Below, in pieces: positions 1 through 7,895 of a stretch of DNA of 54,692 nt. Location: NCBI GenBank assembly GCA_937873275.1, contig CALMRC010000084.1, positions 1 through 54,692 on the forward strand. The letters are read 5' to 3'. Below the pieces are notes generated by a model, which was given only the letters and a program-made list of their open reading frames with translations, did not search any database and was not told the DNA's origin. The translations under genes were made by a program, and so were the position numbers. Within the stretch, counting starts at the first letter, position 1, and each line of letters starts with the position of its first letter. The stretch is from an uncultured Spirochaetota bacterium. Its GTDB lineage: Bacteria; Spirochaetota; Spirochaetia; Treponematales; UBA12059.

Positions 1-2
1 GC

Positions 3-416
3 GGCGTGGACTCCAACGCCCTGCACAAGCCCAAGCGCTTCTTCGGCGCCGCCCGGAACATCGAGGGAGGCGGCAGCCTGACCATCATCGCCACCGCCTT
101 GATCGACACGGGCAGCCGGATGGACGAGGTGATCTTCGAGGAGTTCAAGGGCACCGGCAACATGGAGATCAACCTGGACCGCCGACTCTCGGACCGGCGG
201 ACCTTCCCGGCCTTCAACATAAAGAAGTCCGGCACCCGCAAGGAGGAGCTCCTCCTCACGGACGAGGAGCTCCAGAAGATCTGGGTGCTCCGCAAGGTGA
301 TTAATCCCATGGACGATATAGAGATCATGGAGCTGCTGATTGACAGGATGATGAAAAGTAAGAATAATGAGGTCTTCCTGAAGTCCATGAACACCCCGTA
401 CAACGGGAACGACTGA
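3..416 (+). CDS. rho: Transcription termination factor Rho, C-terminal part (partial at left edge)
   Basis: This is the C-terminal third of Rho, the hexameric RNA helicase that ends transcription at Rho-dependent sites. The reading frame is open to the left edge, so the N-terminal RNA-binding domain and Walker A region lie outside the window. Visible family segments are [19 protein letters not shown] near the start, the R-loop/Q-loop region around [17 protein letters not shown], and the C-terminal [15 protein letters not shown]. It ends in TGA at 414-416, 97 bp before rpmE on the same strand. A GTG at position 6 is internal and is not a start. The identification is secure because this part of Rho is almost invariant among bacteria. 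Confidence 0.97.
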   Translation, partial: GVDSNALHKPKRFFGAARNIEGGGSLTIIATALIDTGSRMDEVIFEEFKGTGNMEINLDRRLSDRRTFPAFNIKKSGTRKEELLLTDEELQKIWVLRKVINPMDDIEIMELLIDRMMKSKNNEVFLKSMNTPYNGND

Positions 417-513
417 GGGAGGCCGGAGGCGGCCGGATTCGGCACGCCGCCCCGGAGCAAATACCGTCAGAGGCCGGCTTTCAGGCTGCAGCCAGATAGG
501 CGCGGAGGGTACC

Positions 514-717
514 GTGAAGAAGGGCATTCATCCCAAGTACGAACTCACCACCATCACGTGCGCCTGCGGCAACGTCATCGAGACCCGTTCGACGGTAAAG
601 AACATCCAGGTCGAAATTTGCTCGGCCTGCCACCCCTTCTTTACCGGCAAACAGAAGCTCATCGACACCGCGGGACGCGTGGAGCGATTCCGGAAGAAGT
701 ACGGAATCAAGGAGTGA
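514..717 (+). CDS. rpmE: 50S ribosomal protein L31, zinc-binding type
   Basis: L31 is a small protein of the large ribosomal subunit near the central protuberance. The 67-residue product has the usual length. It keeps the four cysteines of the zinc-binding (C+) form: CAC near residue 16 and CSAC near residue 37, followed by [20 protein letters not shown], a strongly conserved stretch. Translation starts at GTG 514, preceded by GGAGGGT at 504-510. It follows rho, an order also known in Treponema, and is closed by the hairpin terminator at 751-780. The 97-bp gap upstream contains a GC-rich stem (GGCGGC..GCCGCC, about 432-455) that could be a leader structure; that is inference only. Confidence 0.97.
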   Translation: MKKGIHPKYELTTITCACGNVIETRSTVKNIQVEICSACHPFFTGKQKLIDTAGRVERFRKKYGIKE

Positions 718-750
718 CGGCGGGCGCCGGGACCGGCGCGCCGCATCGCG

Positions 751-780
751 AAAAAAGCCGCGGAGATTCCGCGGCTTTTT
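751..780. terminator. Bidirectional intrinsic terminator between rpmE and rdgB
   Basis: A perfect 7-bp stem, GCCGCGG (757-763) and CCGCGGC (769-775), closes a 5-nt AGATT loop. Six A residues precede it and five T residues follow it. The symmetry gives a U-tract on either strand, so it can end the rho-rpmE transcript and the convergent rdgB transcript. Confidence 0.9.
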
Positions 781-800
781 CATTTCCCCCGGGCCTTCGC

Positions 801-1403
801 TCAGGGAAGGGCCGCCAGGGAGCCCAGGATCGAGCGGATCCGGGCCGCCGCCCGGCCCCGATGGCTCAGCCGGTTCTTCCGCTCCAGGGACAGTTCGGCC
901 ATCGAGAGACCTTCCCCGGGCAGGAGGAAGACCGGATCGTACCCGAATCCCTCCCCGCCCCGGGGGGCTTCCAGGAGAAGCCCCTCGCAGGTCTCCTGGA
1001 CCGTGAAGAACCGGTGCTCCGAGACCATCAAGGTCATGGCGCAGACGAAACGGCAGGATCGGTCCCGCCGGCCTTCCATCTCCCGCAGGAGGAGCTCGTT
1101 CTTCTCCCGGGCGGAAAGCACGGTCCGTCCCCCGTCCGGGGAGCCGTACCGGGCCGACTTGACCCCCGGGGCCCCGCCCAGGGCGTCCACGCAGAGCCCC
1201 GAGTCGTCCGCGAGCACCGGGGCCCGGATTAGGTCATACAGAGCCCGGGCCTTCCCGAGGCTGTTTCCCAGGAAGGTAGCCTCCACCTCGTCGTAATCGA
1301 AGGAGATTCCGGATTGAGCGGGTGTCCGGAGCCGGGTTCCCGGGAAGAGTTCCTCGAGCTCCCGGACCTTGTGGGCGTTGTTCGTGGCGATGTGGAGTTC
1401 CAT
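801..1403 (-). CDS. rdgB: Non-canonical purine NTP pyrophosphatase (RdgB/HAM1 family)
   Basis: This cytosolic house-cleaning enzyme hydrolyses dITP, ITP and XTP to monophosphates, keeping deaminated purines out of nucleic acids. The 200-residue product has the normal length. It shows the family motifs in order: TNNAHKVREL near residue 8 (substrate and metal binding), LADDSGLCVDALGG near residue 67 with the catalytic aspartates, GEGFGYDPVF near residue 151, and the C-terminal KNRLSHRGRA. The ATG at 1403 is chosen because the first motif follows at once; the frame is open further upstream but that extension has no family similarity. The sigma-like gene ends 8 bp upstream, so the two are probably cotranscribed. 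Confidence 0.95.
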   Translation of the reverse strand: MELHIATNNAHKVRELEELFPGTRLRTPAQSGISFDYDEVEATFLGNSLGKARALYDLIRAPVLADDSGLCVDALGGAPGVKSARYGSPDGGRTVLSAREKNELLLREMEGRRDRSCRFVCAMTLMVSEHRFFTVQETCEGLLLEAPRGGEGFGYDPVFLLPGEGLSMAELSLERKNRLSHRGRAAARIRSILGSLAALP

Positions 1404-1411
1404 GCGGGATT

Positions 1412-2269
1412 CTACCCCGCCCCCGGCCCGGACTGGAAGTCCCGCATCCGCCGGGCGGCGAAGTACACCCCCGCGTCCACGGTACCCTTCGGAATCCCCA
1501 GGACCTCCGCGACCGCCTTGTTGGAGATCGTGAGCCGCATCCGGCGGGTCTCCTCCAGCCTCCTCCGGAACCGTTCCCGCTCCCGCTCGATCCGTTCCCG
1601 CAGCATGGTCCGGACGAACGGGTCCTCCTCCCGGGAAAGTCGACGTTCCAGCACCCGGAGCCGCACCCAGGAGGCGTCCCGGGCGGCCTTGCGGTCCTCC
1701 CAGCGGTCCCGGACGGAAAGAGTCCGGGACCGCGCCCGGGAAAGGCTTCGGGACAGGCGGATTTCGTCGACTCCGAGGGACCGGGCCGCCTGCCGAAGAA
1801 ACCCCTCGTCCGCGGTCCAGGCGCATTTCACGCTCAGGTAGAGGAATCGGGAGCGGAGGGTACTCCGGCGGTAGGGTCCCCGTCCCCGGGACTCCGGCAG
1901 GGGGGATTCGGGATCCCCGGCGAGGTAGTCCGTCTCCGGAGGGTGTTCGGCGCAGAGGGCGGCCTCCTCCTCGAAGACCATCCGCCGATCGAAGGCCCGG
2001 GCGCGGTCCCGCCGCAGCGACAGGGCGAGGAACCGCACCGTCGCCACCAGGTAGGCCGGGAAGTACCCCCGGGCCTCCCGGTACTTCCGGAGGATGGCCT
2101 CGATCCTGCCCGGATACCTCGCGAACAATTCGCCCACGTCGTCCTCGTCCTTCAGTCCGTAGATCCGGGGATTCCTGTACAAGACCCTCGCCATCTCTCC
2201 CAGGGCGTCCCGGAGCCCCTCCCCGGATTCCGCGAGCCTGGCGATGCGCGGAAACGACTCGTTCTCCAT
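1412..2269 (-). CDS. Conserved unknown protein with a sigma-70 region 4-like C-terminus
   Basis: I do not recognise a named family. The 285-residue product is rich in Arg and Glu. It has a predicted helical N-terminal half (about 20-110) that loosely recalls sigma region 2. There is a long basic helix around 190-245 (repeated RERIERERERFRRRLEE-like sequence), then a helix-turn-helix-like segment near residues 250-275 (ISNKAVAEVLGIPKGTVDAG) resembling sigma region 4. The start ATG at 2269 has a strong GGGAGGGG site 3 bp upstream. The gene ends 8 bp before rdgB. A role as an alternative sigma factor or DNA-binding regulator is an inference from the HTH-like segment; region 2 signatures are not convincing. 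Confidence 0.6.
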   Translation of the reverse strand: MENESFPRIARLAESGEGLRDALGEMARVLYRNPRIYGLKDEDDVGELFARYPGRIEAILRKYREARGYFPAYLVATVRFLALSLRRDRARAFDRRMVFEEEAALCAEHPPETDYLAGDPESPLPESRGRGPYRRSTLRSRFLYLSVKCAWTADEGFLRQAARSLGVDEIRLSRSLSRARSRTLSVRDRWEDRKAARDASWVRLRVLERRLSREEDPFVRTMLRERIERERERFRRRLEETRRMRLTISNKAVAEVLGIPKGTVDAGVYFAARRMRDFQSGPGAG

Positions 2270-2402
2270 ATGCCCCTCCCGGCCCCTTCGGGCGAGATAG
2301 ACAATGGCAAGTTCCGTGCCAGGAGGCGAATTCGGATTGGGGACGGATGCCGATCCCGATGGGATCAGGAATTACCGGGAAGGGAATCCTCGGAGGGGCT
2401 GT

Positions 2403-3401
2403 TCAGTACTCCGATCCGTTACTTTTCGTTACAAAACACCGGTCGAAGGCTTCCAGCATGCGCTCCCGGACGTCCTCGATCCGGCCTTCGATGGAAAGCC
2501 CCGCGGCCAGCCGGTGCCCGCCGCCTCCGAACTGGGACGCCACGGCGCCGACGTCCACGGTGTCCCGGGACCGGAATCCCACGGTGCAGTTGTTCTCGCT
2601 TTCCTGCCGTATGACGATGGCCGCCTCGACTCCGGCGACGGTCATGAGGAGCTGGTACAGGGTGTCCGAATCCCGACTGGCGATGCCGTACCGGCGGTGG
2701 TCCTCCTCGGTCACGTAGGAGACCAGGAGGCGGCCGTCGAAGTAGGGTTCCGTGCGGGCCAGGATCTCCCCCATCAGTTTCCGGGTGAACAGGGACTTGC
2801 CGCCGTAGATCATGGAGTAGGTCCGCTTGGGGGACGCCCCCCGATCGACCAGTCGGGCGGCGGATTGGAAGGAGTCCGAACCGGCGGCGTCCAGGTGGCG
2901 GAAGAACCCGGTGTCCGTGCACAGCCCGAAGAAGAGGAGCTCCGCCTCCTCCTTGGTCGGAACCTCTCCCATCGACTCGATCAGGGACTGGATCAGCCGG
3001 GTGACGGAGGGCGCGGAGGGGTCGATATACTGGACGTCCCCCGAAGCCTCGCCCGCCGCGTGATGGTCGATGAAGGCGACGGGCAGGGCCGGAAGTTGTT
3101 CCTCCAGACGCCCCACCCGGGACAGGGAGGAGCAGTCCAGGACCACCACGGCCGCGGAAGCCAGGGGCAGGCCGTCCGGTACCCGGTCCAGGAAGGCGTG
3201 CTCGTAGGGCAGGATTTCCGTACGGGTGAAGGGCCCCGAGGACAGCAGGACCGTCCTCTTGCCGATCCGCCGGAGGAAGGTGGAGAGGGCCAGCTGGGAT
3301 CCGATGCAGTCCCCGTCGGGCTCCTTGTGTCCGACGATGAGGAAGACCTCATGGTCGGCGATGAAGGCCGACAGTTCGGGAGGAACGGGTTTGATGCTCA
3401 T
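2403..3401 (-). CDS. nrnA: DHH/DHHA1 phosphoesterase, NrnA-like oligoribonuclease / pAp phosphatase
   Basis: Family members degrade short RNA oligonucleotides and/or 3'-phosphoadenosine 5'-phosphate using two metal ions. The 332-residue product has the full DHH set: GHKEPDGDCIGSQLAL near residue 24 (motif I), VVLDCSS near 86 (motif II), FIDHHAAGE near 110 (motif III, the DHH signature) and GLCTDTGFFRH near 159 (motif IV). The C-terminal DHHA1 glycine motif GGGGHRLAAG lies near 300. The start ATG at 3401 has an AAAGGCG site upstream. The nearest upstream gene on the strand ends 71 bp away, so they may be cotranscribed. Which substrate dominates cannot be read from sequence. Confidence 0.92.
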   Translation of the reverse strand: MSIKPVPPELSAFIADHEVFLIVGHKEPDGDCIGSQLALSTFLRRIGKRTVLLSSGPFTRTEILPYEHAFLDRVPDGLPLASAAVVVLDCSSLSRVGRLEEQLPALPVAFIDHHAAGEASGDVQYIDPSAPSVTRLIQSLIESMGEVPTKEEAELLFFGLCTDTGFFRHLDAAGSDSFQSAARLVDRGASPKRTYSMIYGGKSLFTRKLMGEILARTEPYFDGRLLVSYVTEEDHRRYGIASRDSDTLYQLLMTVAGVEAAIVIRQESENNCTVGFRSRDTVDVGAVASQFGGGGHRLAAGLSIEGRIEDVRERMLEAFDRCFVTKSNGSEY

Positions 3402-3472
3402 GGTGCGCCTTTCTGCCGGCCGGCCCGAGATTCAGGAGGATCGCTCGGGATGGATCGCCATCCGCCGGAGCC

Positions 3473-3910
3473 TCAGTACTTCGGGACGATCTCCTCGACC
3501 TTGAACTTGGACTCCACGTCCGGTCCGGGTTCCAGGATGCCCCAGGAGGGATCTTTCGGAAAATCCTTCACGAACAGACGGACGTGGCTGAACTTCCCCT
3601 CCCGGTAGTACACGACCATGTAGGGATGGGAAGGATCGTTGGAACGTATCAGCTGGGCCTTGCCGCCGGCCTTGAACCACTCGATGGGGATATAGGCGTC
3701 CGCGAAGCCCGTCTGACCCACCCGGTACACGACCCGGTACCCCAGGCTGTGCTGGAACACCTTGACCACGTCCAGACGGAAGGGATACATGTCGGACGGG
3801 TCCTTGATCGGGGAGGCCAGGGGGTCGGCCGGCTTGGTTTCCTGGGAGAAGGCGGACGGCACCGCAAGGGTCGTCGCTATAAGGATCGCGGCAACAAGAA
3901 TCCGTTTCAT
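3473..3910 (-). CDS. Small exported protein of unknown function
   Basis: The 145-residue product begins with a clear signal peptide (MKRILVAAILIATTLAVPSA, cleavage likely after AFS or ASQ-like residues near 23), so it should be periplasmic or exported. The mature part is mixed hydrophilic and aromatic with no cysteine and no transmembrane segment; I recognise no domain. The ATG at 3910 is preceded by GGAGGATGG and by a good sigma-70 promoter (3937-3965), which supports a real gene. The N-terminal extension open in the same frame is discarded because it would bury the signal peptide. It reads toward nrnA. Confidence 0.75.
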   Translation of the reverse strand: MKRILVAAILIATTLAVPSAFSQETKPADPLASPIKDPSDMYPFRLDVVKVFQHSLGYRVVYRVGQTGFADAYIPIEWFKAGGKAQLIRSNDPSHPYMVVYYREGKFSHVRLFVKDFPKDPSWGILEPGPDVESKFKVEEIVPKY

Positions 3911-3936
3911 TCCATCCTCCATGACGATCTGGCGTA

Positions 3937-3965
3937 AGTATAGGACACAACTTTTTTCCGCGCAA
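3937..3965 (-). promoter_or_regulatory. Sigma-70-type promoter for the small exported protein gene
   Basis: On the minus strand TTGCGC (3960-3965) is followed after exactly 17 bp by TATACT (3937-3942). The predicted start is near 3930, giving a 20-nt leader that contains the GGAGGATGG ribosome site. It lies back to back with the proposed nth promoter. Confidence 0.6.
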
Positions 3966-3991
3966 GGTCCGCCCGCCCCTTGGACGGCATC

Positions 3992-4020
3992 TTGCCGTTC
4001 CTTCGGCCTCCCGGCATACT
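3992..4020 (+). promoter_or_regulatory. Probable nth promoter giving a leaderless transcript
   Basis: TTGCCG (3992-3997), a 17-bp spacer and CATACT (4015-4020) sit only 6 bp before the nth ATG at 4027. Transcription would start at or next to the A of that ATG. No Shine-Dalgarno sequence is visible before the start, which fits leaderless translation. The box match is moderate. Confidence 0.45.
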
Positions 4021-4026
4021 CTGCCC

Positions 4027-4671
4027 ATGGAACCATCCCCCTCCGAAGCGGACCGTGCCCGCGACATCCGGATAGCCCTGACGGCCCTCTGGCCCCGGGC
4101 GGAGCCCCTGCTCCGGTACGGCGACTGCTTCGAACTCCTCGTGGCGGTGGTCCTGTCGGCCCAGACCACGGACGACCAGGTCAACCGGGTCACCCCCGAA
4201 CTGTTCCGGAAGTGGCCCGATGCAGGGCGGCTCGCGGACGCGGACCTCGAAGAGGTGGAGGCCTGCATCCATTCCCTGGGGTTCTACCGAACCAAGGCCC
4301 GCCACCTGATCGGCCTGTCCCGGATCCTCGGGGAACGCTTCGCGGGCAAAGTACCGGACACCCTGGAGGGGCTTCTGGAACTGCCCGGGGTGGGCCGGAA
4401 GACGGCCAACCTGGTGGCCAGCGCCTGTTTCGGCCGCCCGGGCATCATCGCGGACACCCACTTCCTCCGGGTCTGCCACCGCCTCGGGCTCACGGACGGC
4501 CGGGATCCCCTCGCCGCGGAGCGGAGGATCGAGGCCCTGATCGAGCCGGAGTACCGGACAGCCTTCTCCCACGCCGTCAACCGCCACGGCAAGTTCGTCT
4601 GCCGGGCCCGGCGTCCCGACTGCCCCGGCTGCGCGGTCCGGGAGCTCTGTCCCTCCGCGGACCGGACCTGA
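4027..4671 (+). CDS. nth: Endonuclease III (DNA glycosylase/AP lyase)
   Basis: Endonuclease III removes oxidised pyrimidines in base-excision repair and cleaves at the abasic site. The 214-residue product matches the family length. The helix-hairpin-helix LPGVGRKTANLVAS (near 120) contains the catalytic lysine, and ADTHFLRVCHRLGL (near 140) contains the catalytic aspartate. The C-terminal CRARRPDCPGCAVRELC gives the Cys-x6-Cys-x2-Cys-x5-Cys ligands of the [4Fe-4S] cluster. The usual VDTH is ADTH here. The start ATG at 4027 has no ribosome-binding site and lies just after a promoter -10 box, so the message may be leaderless. The recQ-like gene follows 50 bp later. Confidence 0.96.
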   Translation: MEPSPSEADRARDIRIALTALWPRAEPLLRYGDCFELLVAVVLSAQTTDDQVNRVTPELFRKWPDAGRLADADLEEVEACIHSLGFYRTKARHLIGLSRILGERFAGKVPDTLEGLLELPGVGRKTANLVASACFGRPGIIADTHFLRVCHRLGLTDGRDPLAAERRIEALIEPEYRTAFSHAVNRHGKFVCRARRPDCPGCAVRELCPSADRT

Positions 4672-4721
4672 GGAGGGGAAGGCGCGCAAGCGGATCGGGA
4701 CCGCCCCGGCGGATTTACGGC

Positions 4722-6404
4722 ATGCCTTCCGCATCCCTTCCCCGTCCGGACCTTCCCGGCCCGGAGGATCCGATCTCCGCCGCGGCGGAATCCGTCTTCG
4801 GGGTCCGGTACCTCTACCCCTACCAGCGCCTCGTGGTCGCGAACATCCTGGACGCCTTTCCCCGACCGCCCGGCCCCGGCGGGAGCCCGGAGGACCGAAC
4901 GGTGTCCGACGAAAGCCTTCCGGGGGAATCCGCGAGCCCGGACCGCCTGCGGCAGATCGTCTTGTTGCCCACGGGGTACGGCAAGAGCCTGTGCTTCCAG
5001 CTGCCCGCCGTCCTCCTGCCGGGCCTGACCCTCGTCGTATTCCCCCTGCGGTCCCTGATGGCGGACCAGGCCCGGAGGCTCCGGGAGCGGGGCCTGCCGT
5101 GCGCGGTGCTCCAGGGAGGGCTGGACGAGGCGGAACGAAGGTCCACGGAGGACGCCGTCCGTTCCGGGAAGGTCCGGATCGCCCTGGCCAACCCGGAGAT
5201 CCTGAGGACCGAACGCGTATTGACCCTGTTGCGGGCGGCCGGGGTGGCCCACGCGGTCGTGGACGAGGCCCACTGCGTAGCCGAATGGGGGGACGATTTC
5301 CGGCCCGCCTACGAGGACCTCGGCGACATCCTCCGGGCCCTGGATCCCCCCGCCGTCACGGCCTTCACCGCGACGGCCTCCCCGGGAATCCTTTCCCGGG
5401 TCTCGGAGGTCCTCTTTGCCGGGGAGCCCTGGCGCCGGGTGTCCGGCGATCCGGACCGGCCGAACCTGCGCTACCGCTGCATCCCGACCCTCTCCCCCGG
5501 GCATACCCTGGAGCGCCTGGCCCGGGCCCTGCCGAAGCCCCTTCTGGTCTTCTGCTCCTCCCGGGTCGGGACCCAGATCGCCGCGGAACGGCTGGCCCGG
5601 ATCCTGGGAACCCGAGAGGTCCGCTTCTACCACGCGGGGATGACCAAGACGGAGCGCAAGTCCGTGGAGGACTGGTTCCTGCCGTCCCGGGACGGGGTCC
5701 TGACGGCGACCTGCGCCTTCGGGATGGGCATCGACAAACCGGATATCCGGGCGGTCCTCCACGCGGATCCTCCGCCCTCGGTGGAGGCCTATCTCCAGGA
5801 GTCCGGCCGGGCCGGCCGGGACGGCGGAGTCGCCGAGGCGGTCCTGGTCTCGCATCCCCGGAACCGGGAGGCCCTGCAAACAGTGCCGGATCCCCTCCGG
5901 CGACGGCGCCGGGCGGCCGTGCTCGACTATGCGGAAACCGCCTCCCGCTGCCGGAGACAGATCCTCCTGGGTCTCCTGGGCGCCCGGATCGAGGCCTGCG
6001 CGGGCTGCGACGTCTGCGAGGGATCGGCGAACGCTGAGCCGGAGGGACGGGCGGAGATCCTGCGATTCGCGGCGGTCAATTCCGGCCGGTGGGGGGTGTC
6101 CGAGGCTTCACGGCGCTTGGCCGGCCGATCCGGCCCCTGCGCCGGGTCGGGGTCCCTGGACGGATGGGAACCGGACCACGTCGCGGAAGCCCTCGTCTAT
6201 CTGGCCGGCCGGGGGGACCTCGAGGTTCCACGCCGGGGTCCTTGGAAGGGACGGGTCCTTCGTCCCCGGACCCGCCCCCCGGTCTACTCCTCGGGTTCCT
6301 CGGCGGGCTCCTCCGCCGGCTCCGCCGGGGCGACGGGCTGGGGCGCCTTCCGGGGGCGGTTCAGGCGGAAGACGGGGGGCCTGCGCTGGACCAGGGCAAC
6401 GTAG
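4722..6404 (+). CDS. recQ: RecQ-family ATP-dependent DNA helicase
   Basis: RecQ enzymes unwind DNA 3' to 5' in recombination and replication-fork repair. The 560-residue product has a Q-motif glutamine near 35 (YPYQRL), Walker A PTGYGKS near 84, DEAHCVAEWGDDFRPAY (motif II and aromatic loop), FTATAS (motif III) and QESGRAGRDGG (motif VI). A four-cysteine RecQ zinc module, CRRQ...CAGCDVC, follows near 415-440. About 45 unusual residues lie between the Q-motif and Walker A, and no HRDC domain is evident. ATG 4722 is chosen because the upstream extension overlaps nth in another frame. The last 121 bp overlap the convergent small membrane gene, so the true C-terminus is low-complexity Ser/Gly/Ala/Arg sequence. 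Confidence 0.9.
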   Translation: MPSASLPRPDLPGPEDPISAAAESVFGVRYLYPYQRLVVANILDAFPRPPGPGGSPEDRTVSDESLPGESASPDRLRQIVLLPTGYGKSLCFQLPAVLLPGLTLVVFPLRSLMADQARRLRERGLPCAVLQGGLDEAERRSTEDAVRSGKVRIALANPEILRTERVLTLLRAAGVAHAVVDEAHCVAEWGDDFRPAYEDLGDILRALDPPAVTAFTATASPGILSRVSEVLFAGEPWRRVSGDPDRPNLRYRCIPTLSPGHTLERLARALPKPLLVFCSSRVGTQIAAERLARILGTREVRFYHAGMTKTERKSVEDWFLPSRDGVLTATCAFGMGIDKPDIRAVLHADPPPSVEAYLQESGRAGRDGGVAEAVLVSHPRNREALQTVPDPLRRRRRAAVLDYAETASRCRRQILLGLLGARIEACAGCDVCEGSANAEPEGRAEILRFAAVNSGRWGVSEASRRLAGRSGPCAGSGSLDGWEPDHVAEALVYLAGRGDLEVPRRGPWKGRVLRPRTRPPVYSSGSSAGSSAGSAGATGWGAFRGRFRRKTGGLRWTRAT

Positions 6405-6508
6405 CGGAAGACGCTCCACGCCGCCAGGAAGGCGGCCAGGGCGGCCAGGGTCTCCCAGCGCTTGAGGACCTCCAGGGCCAGCCGGAGTTCGGAGAGAAGG
6501 CCGTTCAT
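6284..6508 (-). CDS. Small single-span membrane protein of unknown function
   Basis: The 74-residue product has one predicted transmembrane helix near 22-40 (LAALAAFLAAWSVFRYVALV), a basic Pro/Arg juxtamembrane stretch and an acidic Pro/Ala/Glu tail ending PAEEPAEEPEE. I recognise no family. Its ATG overlaps the stop of the PilZ gene as ATGA, so it is translationally coupled and probably works with that protein at the membrane. Its 3' end overlaps recQ by 121 bp on the opposite strand. Reality of the gene rests on the overlap, the helix and the biased tail rather than homology. Confidence 0.6.
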   Translation of the reverse strand: MNGLLSELRLALEVLKRWETLAALAAFLAAWSVFRYVALVQRRPPVFRLNRPRKAPQPVAPAEPAEEPAEEPEE

Positions 6509-7752
6509 GCGGCGCCTCCCGCATGCAGGCGGGCTTCCCCGAGTTCCTCCGGGGACTCCGGATAGGACATCTCGTAGATCCGGGGAAAGAGGGTACGAAG
6601 GTCCTCCGGCCCCAGGTCCTGGAAGGCCACCCCGTAGTACGCCCCGTCCTTGTCGTCGAAGCGCCGGACCACCCGGCCCCGGGCGGTCACGCTCCCGTCC
6701 GAGTAGCCCAACCGAAGGTCCAGCTGGGCTCCCGTCTTGATTCGCATCGCCAGGGCGGTATGGGGTATGGACAAGAGGCATCCGGAGGCGGACAGGTCCA
6801 CGATGGACGCCGCGTGGGGCACGGGCTCGTTGAGTTGGGTAGCCTTGAAGTAATCGTGGGTCTTCAGGTAGAAAGCGAGCACCCGGGAGAACTCCCAGGC
6901 GCAGTCCACGACGGAAAAATCCATGGACACGGGTCGATCCGCCCGGTTCGCCAGATAGACATACCCGACCACGTATTGGTAGTAGAGGATAGGACACCAG
7001 ACCTCGGCGTTGATTCCTCGGCCGATCTTCGTGACCAGGGCATGCTCGAACCGGGATCCATCCACGAGACCCTCGGGTCCCTCGTACTCCTCCGCCATTT
7101 GGGCGGTGACGATCCGGGACTCCGGATACGGATCCGCGGACGGCAGGGGGCTCCGGGTCGAGGGGATGAACAGGGTCTTCCCGAACCGGGTGAGCATGAG
7201 CTCCTCGATACCCTGGGGAACCCGGTTCTTGAAGAGGACGACCCGGCTCTCGCTGGCCAGGTGGCTCGAGCGTTGGCGGAAGCTTTCTATCAAGGCGTTC
7301 ATGGAGCTGATGTCGAAGCCCTCGTGCAGGTCCGGCAGGGAAACGTCGGAGTACTCCCCGCACTGGGGATAGTCCAGGCGCACCTTCTCGTTTTGCAGGG
7401 TGATCTCCAGGGTGAACCCCCGGGGACAGGGCACCCGGGGATGCCTGCGCGCGGGAGAACGGAGGAGCTTCACCGGGTAGGCCAGTACAAGATGGTCCGC
7501 CTCCTGCTTCACGACCTTGGTGGTGAAGGTCATGTCCTTGCCGTGGAAATCGAAATACGCGGACAGGGATTCCCACGGGGCGAAACGCCGGCCGGATTGG
7601 GCCGGCAGATCCATCCAGATGGAATCCTTGCGGAGATCCCGTACCCGGGACGAGAGGCTTTTCCCCGCGCCCTGGAGCCGCAGGGGAATGCCGAGGTTCT
7701 GGGCCTCCTTGAGGATGAACTCCGTTTCTACATGGTTTACCAATTCGGCCAT
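6505..7752 (-). CDS. PilZ-domain protein (probable cyclic di-GMP effector)
   Basis: PilZ proteins bind cyclic di-GMP and commonly adjust motility or envelope functions. The 415-residue product appears to hold two PilZ-like regions. The first, near 105-200, begins with the RxxxR-type motif in PARRHPRVPCP. The second, near 290-390, has SIVDLSASGCLLSIP (the DxSxxG motif) followed by beta-rich sequence ending RRFDDKDGAYYGVAFQD. The two halves of the canonical binding motif therefore sit in different regions. No transmembrane helix is seen. ATG 7752 is chosen because a TATACT promoter box lies just upstream and the ribosome site GGGGGCGG is close. It is coupled by ATGA to the small membrane gene. 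Confidence 0.82.
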   Translation of the reverse strand: MAELVNHVETEFILKEAQNLGIPLRLQGAGKSLSSRVRDLRKDSIWMDLPAQSGRRFAPWESLSAYFDFHGKDMTFTTKVVKQEADHLVLAYPVKLLRSPARRHPRVPCPRGFTLEITLQNEKVRLDYPQCGEYSDVSLPDLHEGFDISSMNALIESFRQRSSHLASESRVVLFKNRVPQGIEELMLTRFGKTLFIPSTRSPLPSADPYPESRIVTAQMAEEYEGPEGLVDGSRFEHALVTKIGRGINAEVWCPILYYQYVVGYVYLANRADRPVSMDFSVVDCAWEFSRVLAFYLKTHDYFKATQLNEPVPHAASIVDLSASGCLLSIPHTALAMRIKTGAQLDLRLGYSDGSVTARGRVVRRFDDKDGAYYGVAFQDLGPEDLRTLFPRIYEMSYPESPEELGEARLHAGGAA

Positions 7753-7767
7753 AGCCGCCCCCGGCAG

Positions 7768-7796
7768 AGTATAGCACGCGATTCCCGGGACCGAAA
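7768..7796 (-). promoter_or_regulatory. Putative promoter of the PilZ gene
   Basis: On the minus strand TTTCGG (7791-7796), a 17-bp spacer and TATACT (7768-7773) precede the PilZ ATG at 7752. The -10 box is good and the -35 box is weak. The leader would be very short, about 8-10 nt. Confidence 0.4.
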
Positions 7797-7815
7797 GGGC
7801 GGCGGGAATACGGCC

Positions 7816-7845
7816 TTGAAAGATCCCTTCCGCCCCGGCTATCAT
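7816..7845 (+). promoter_or_regulatory. Putative promoter of the pgi-murG-...-response regulator operon
   Basis: TTGAAA (7816-7821), an 18-bp spacer and TATCAT (7840-7845) precede pgi by about 50 bp, diverging from the PilZ promoter. This is the only good sigma-70 match in the 143-bp divergent gap on the plus strand. Confidence 0.45.
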
Positions 7846-7895
7846 GAGCGTATCGAAAGGAAACACCGGCATGCCGGTCCTTCCAGGAGGTCCCC

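Noticed and set aside
3762-4721. N-terminal extension of the recQ reading frame back to 3762
   Set aside because: It overlaps nth in another frame and is low-complexity; the helicase domain begins after ATG 4722.
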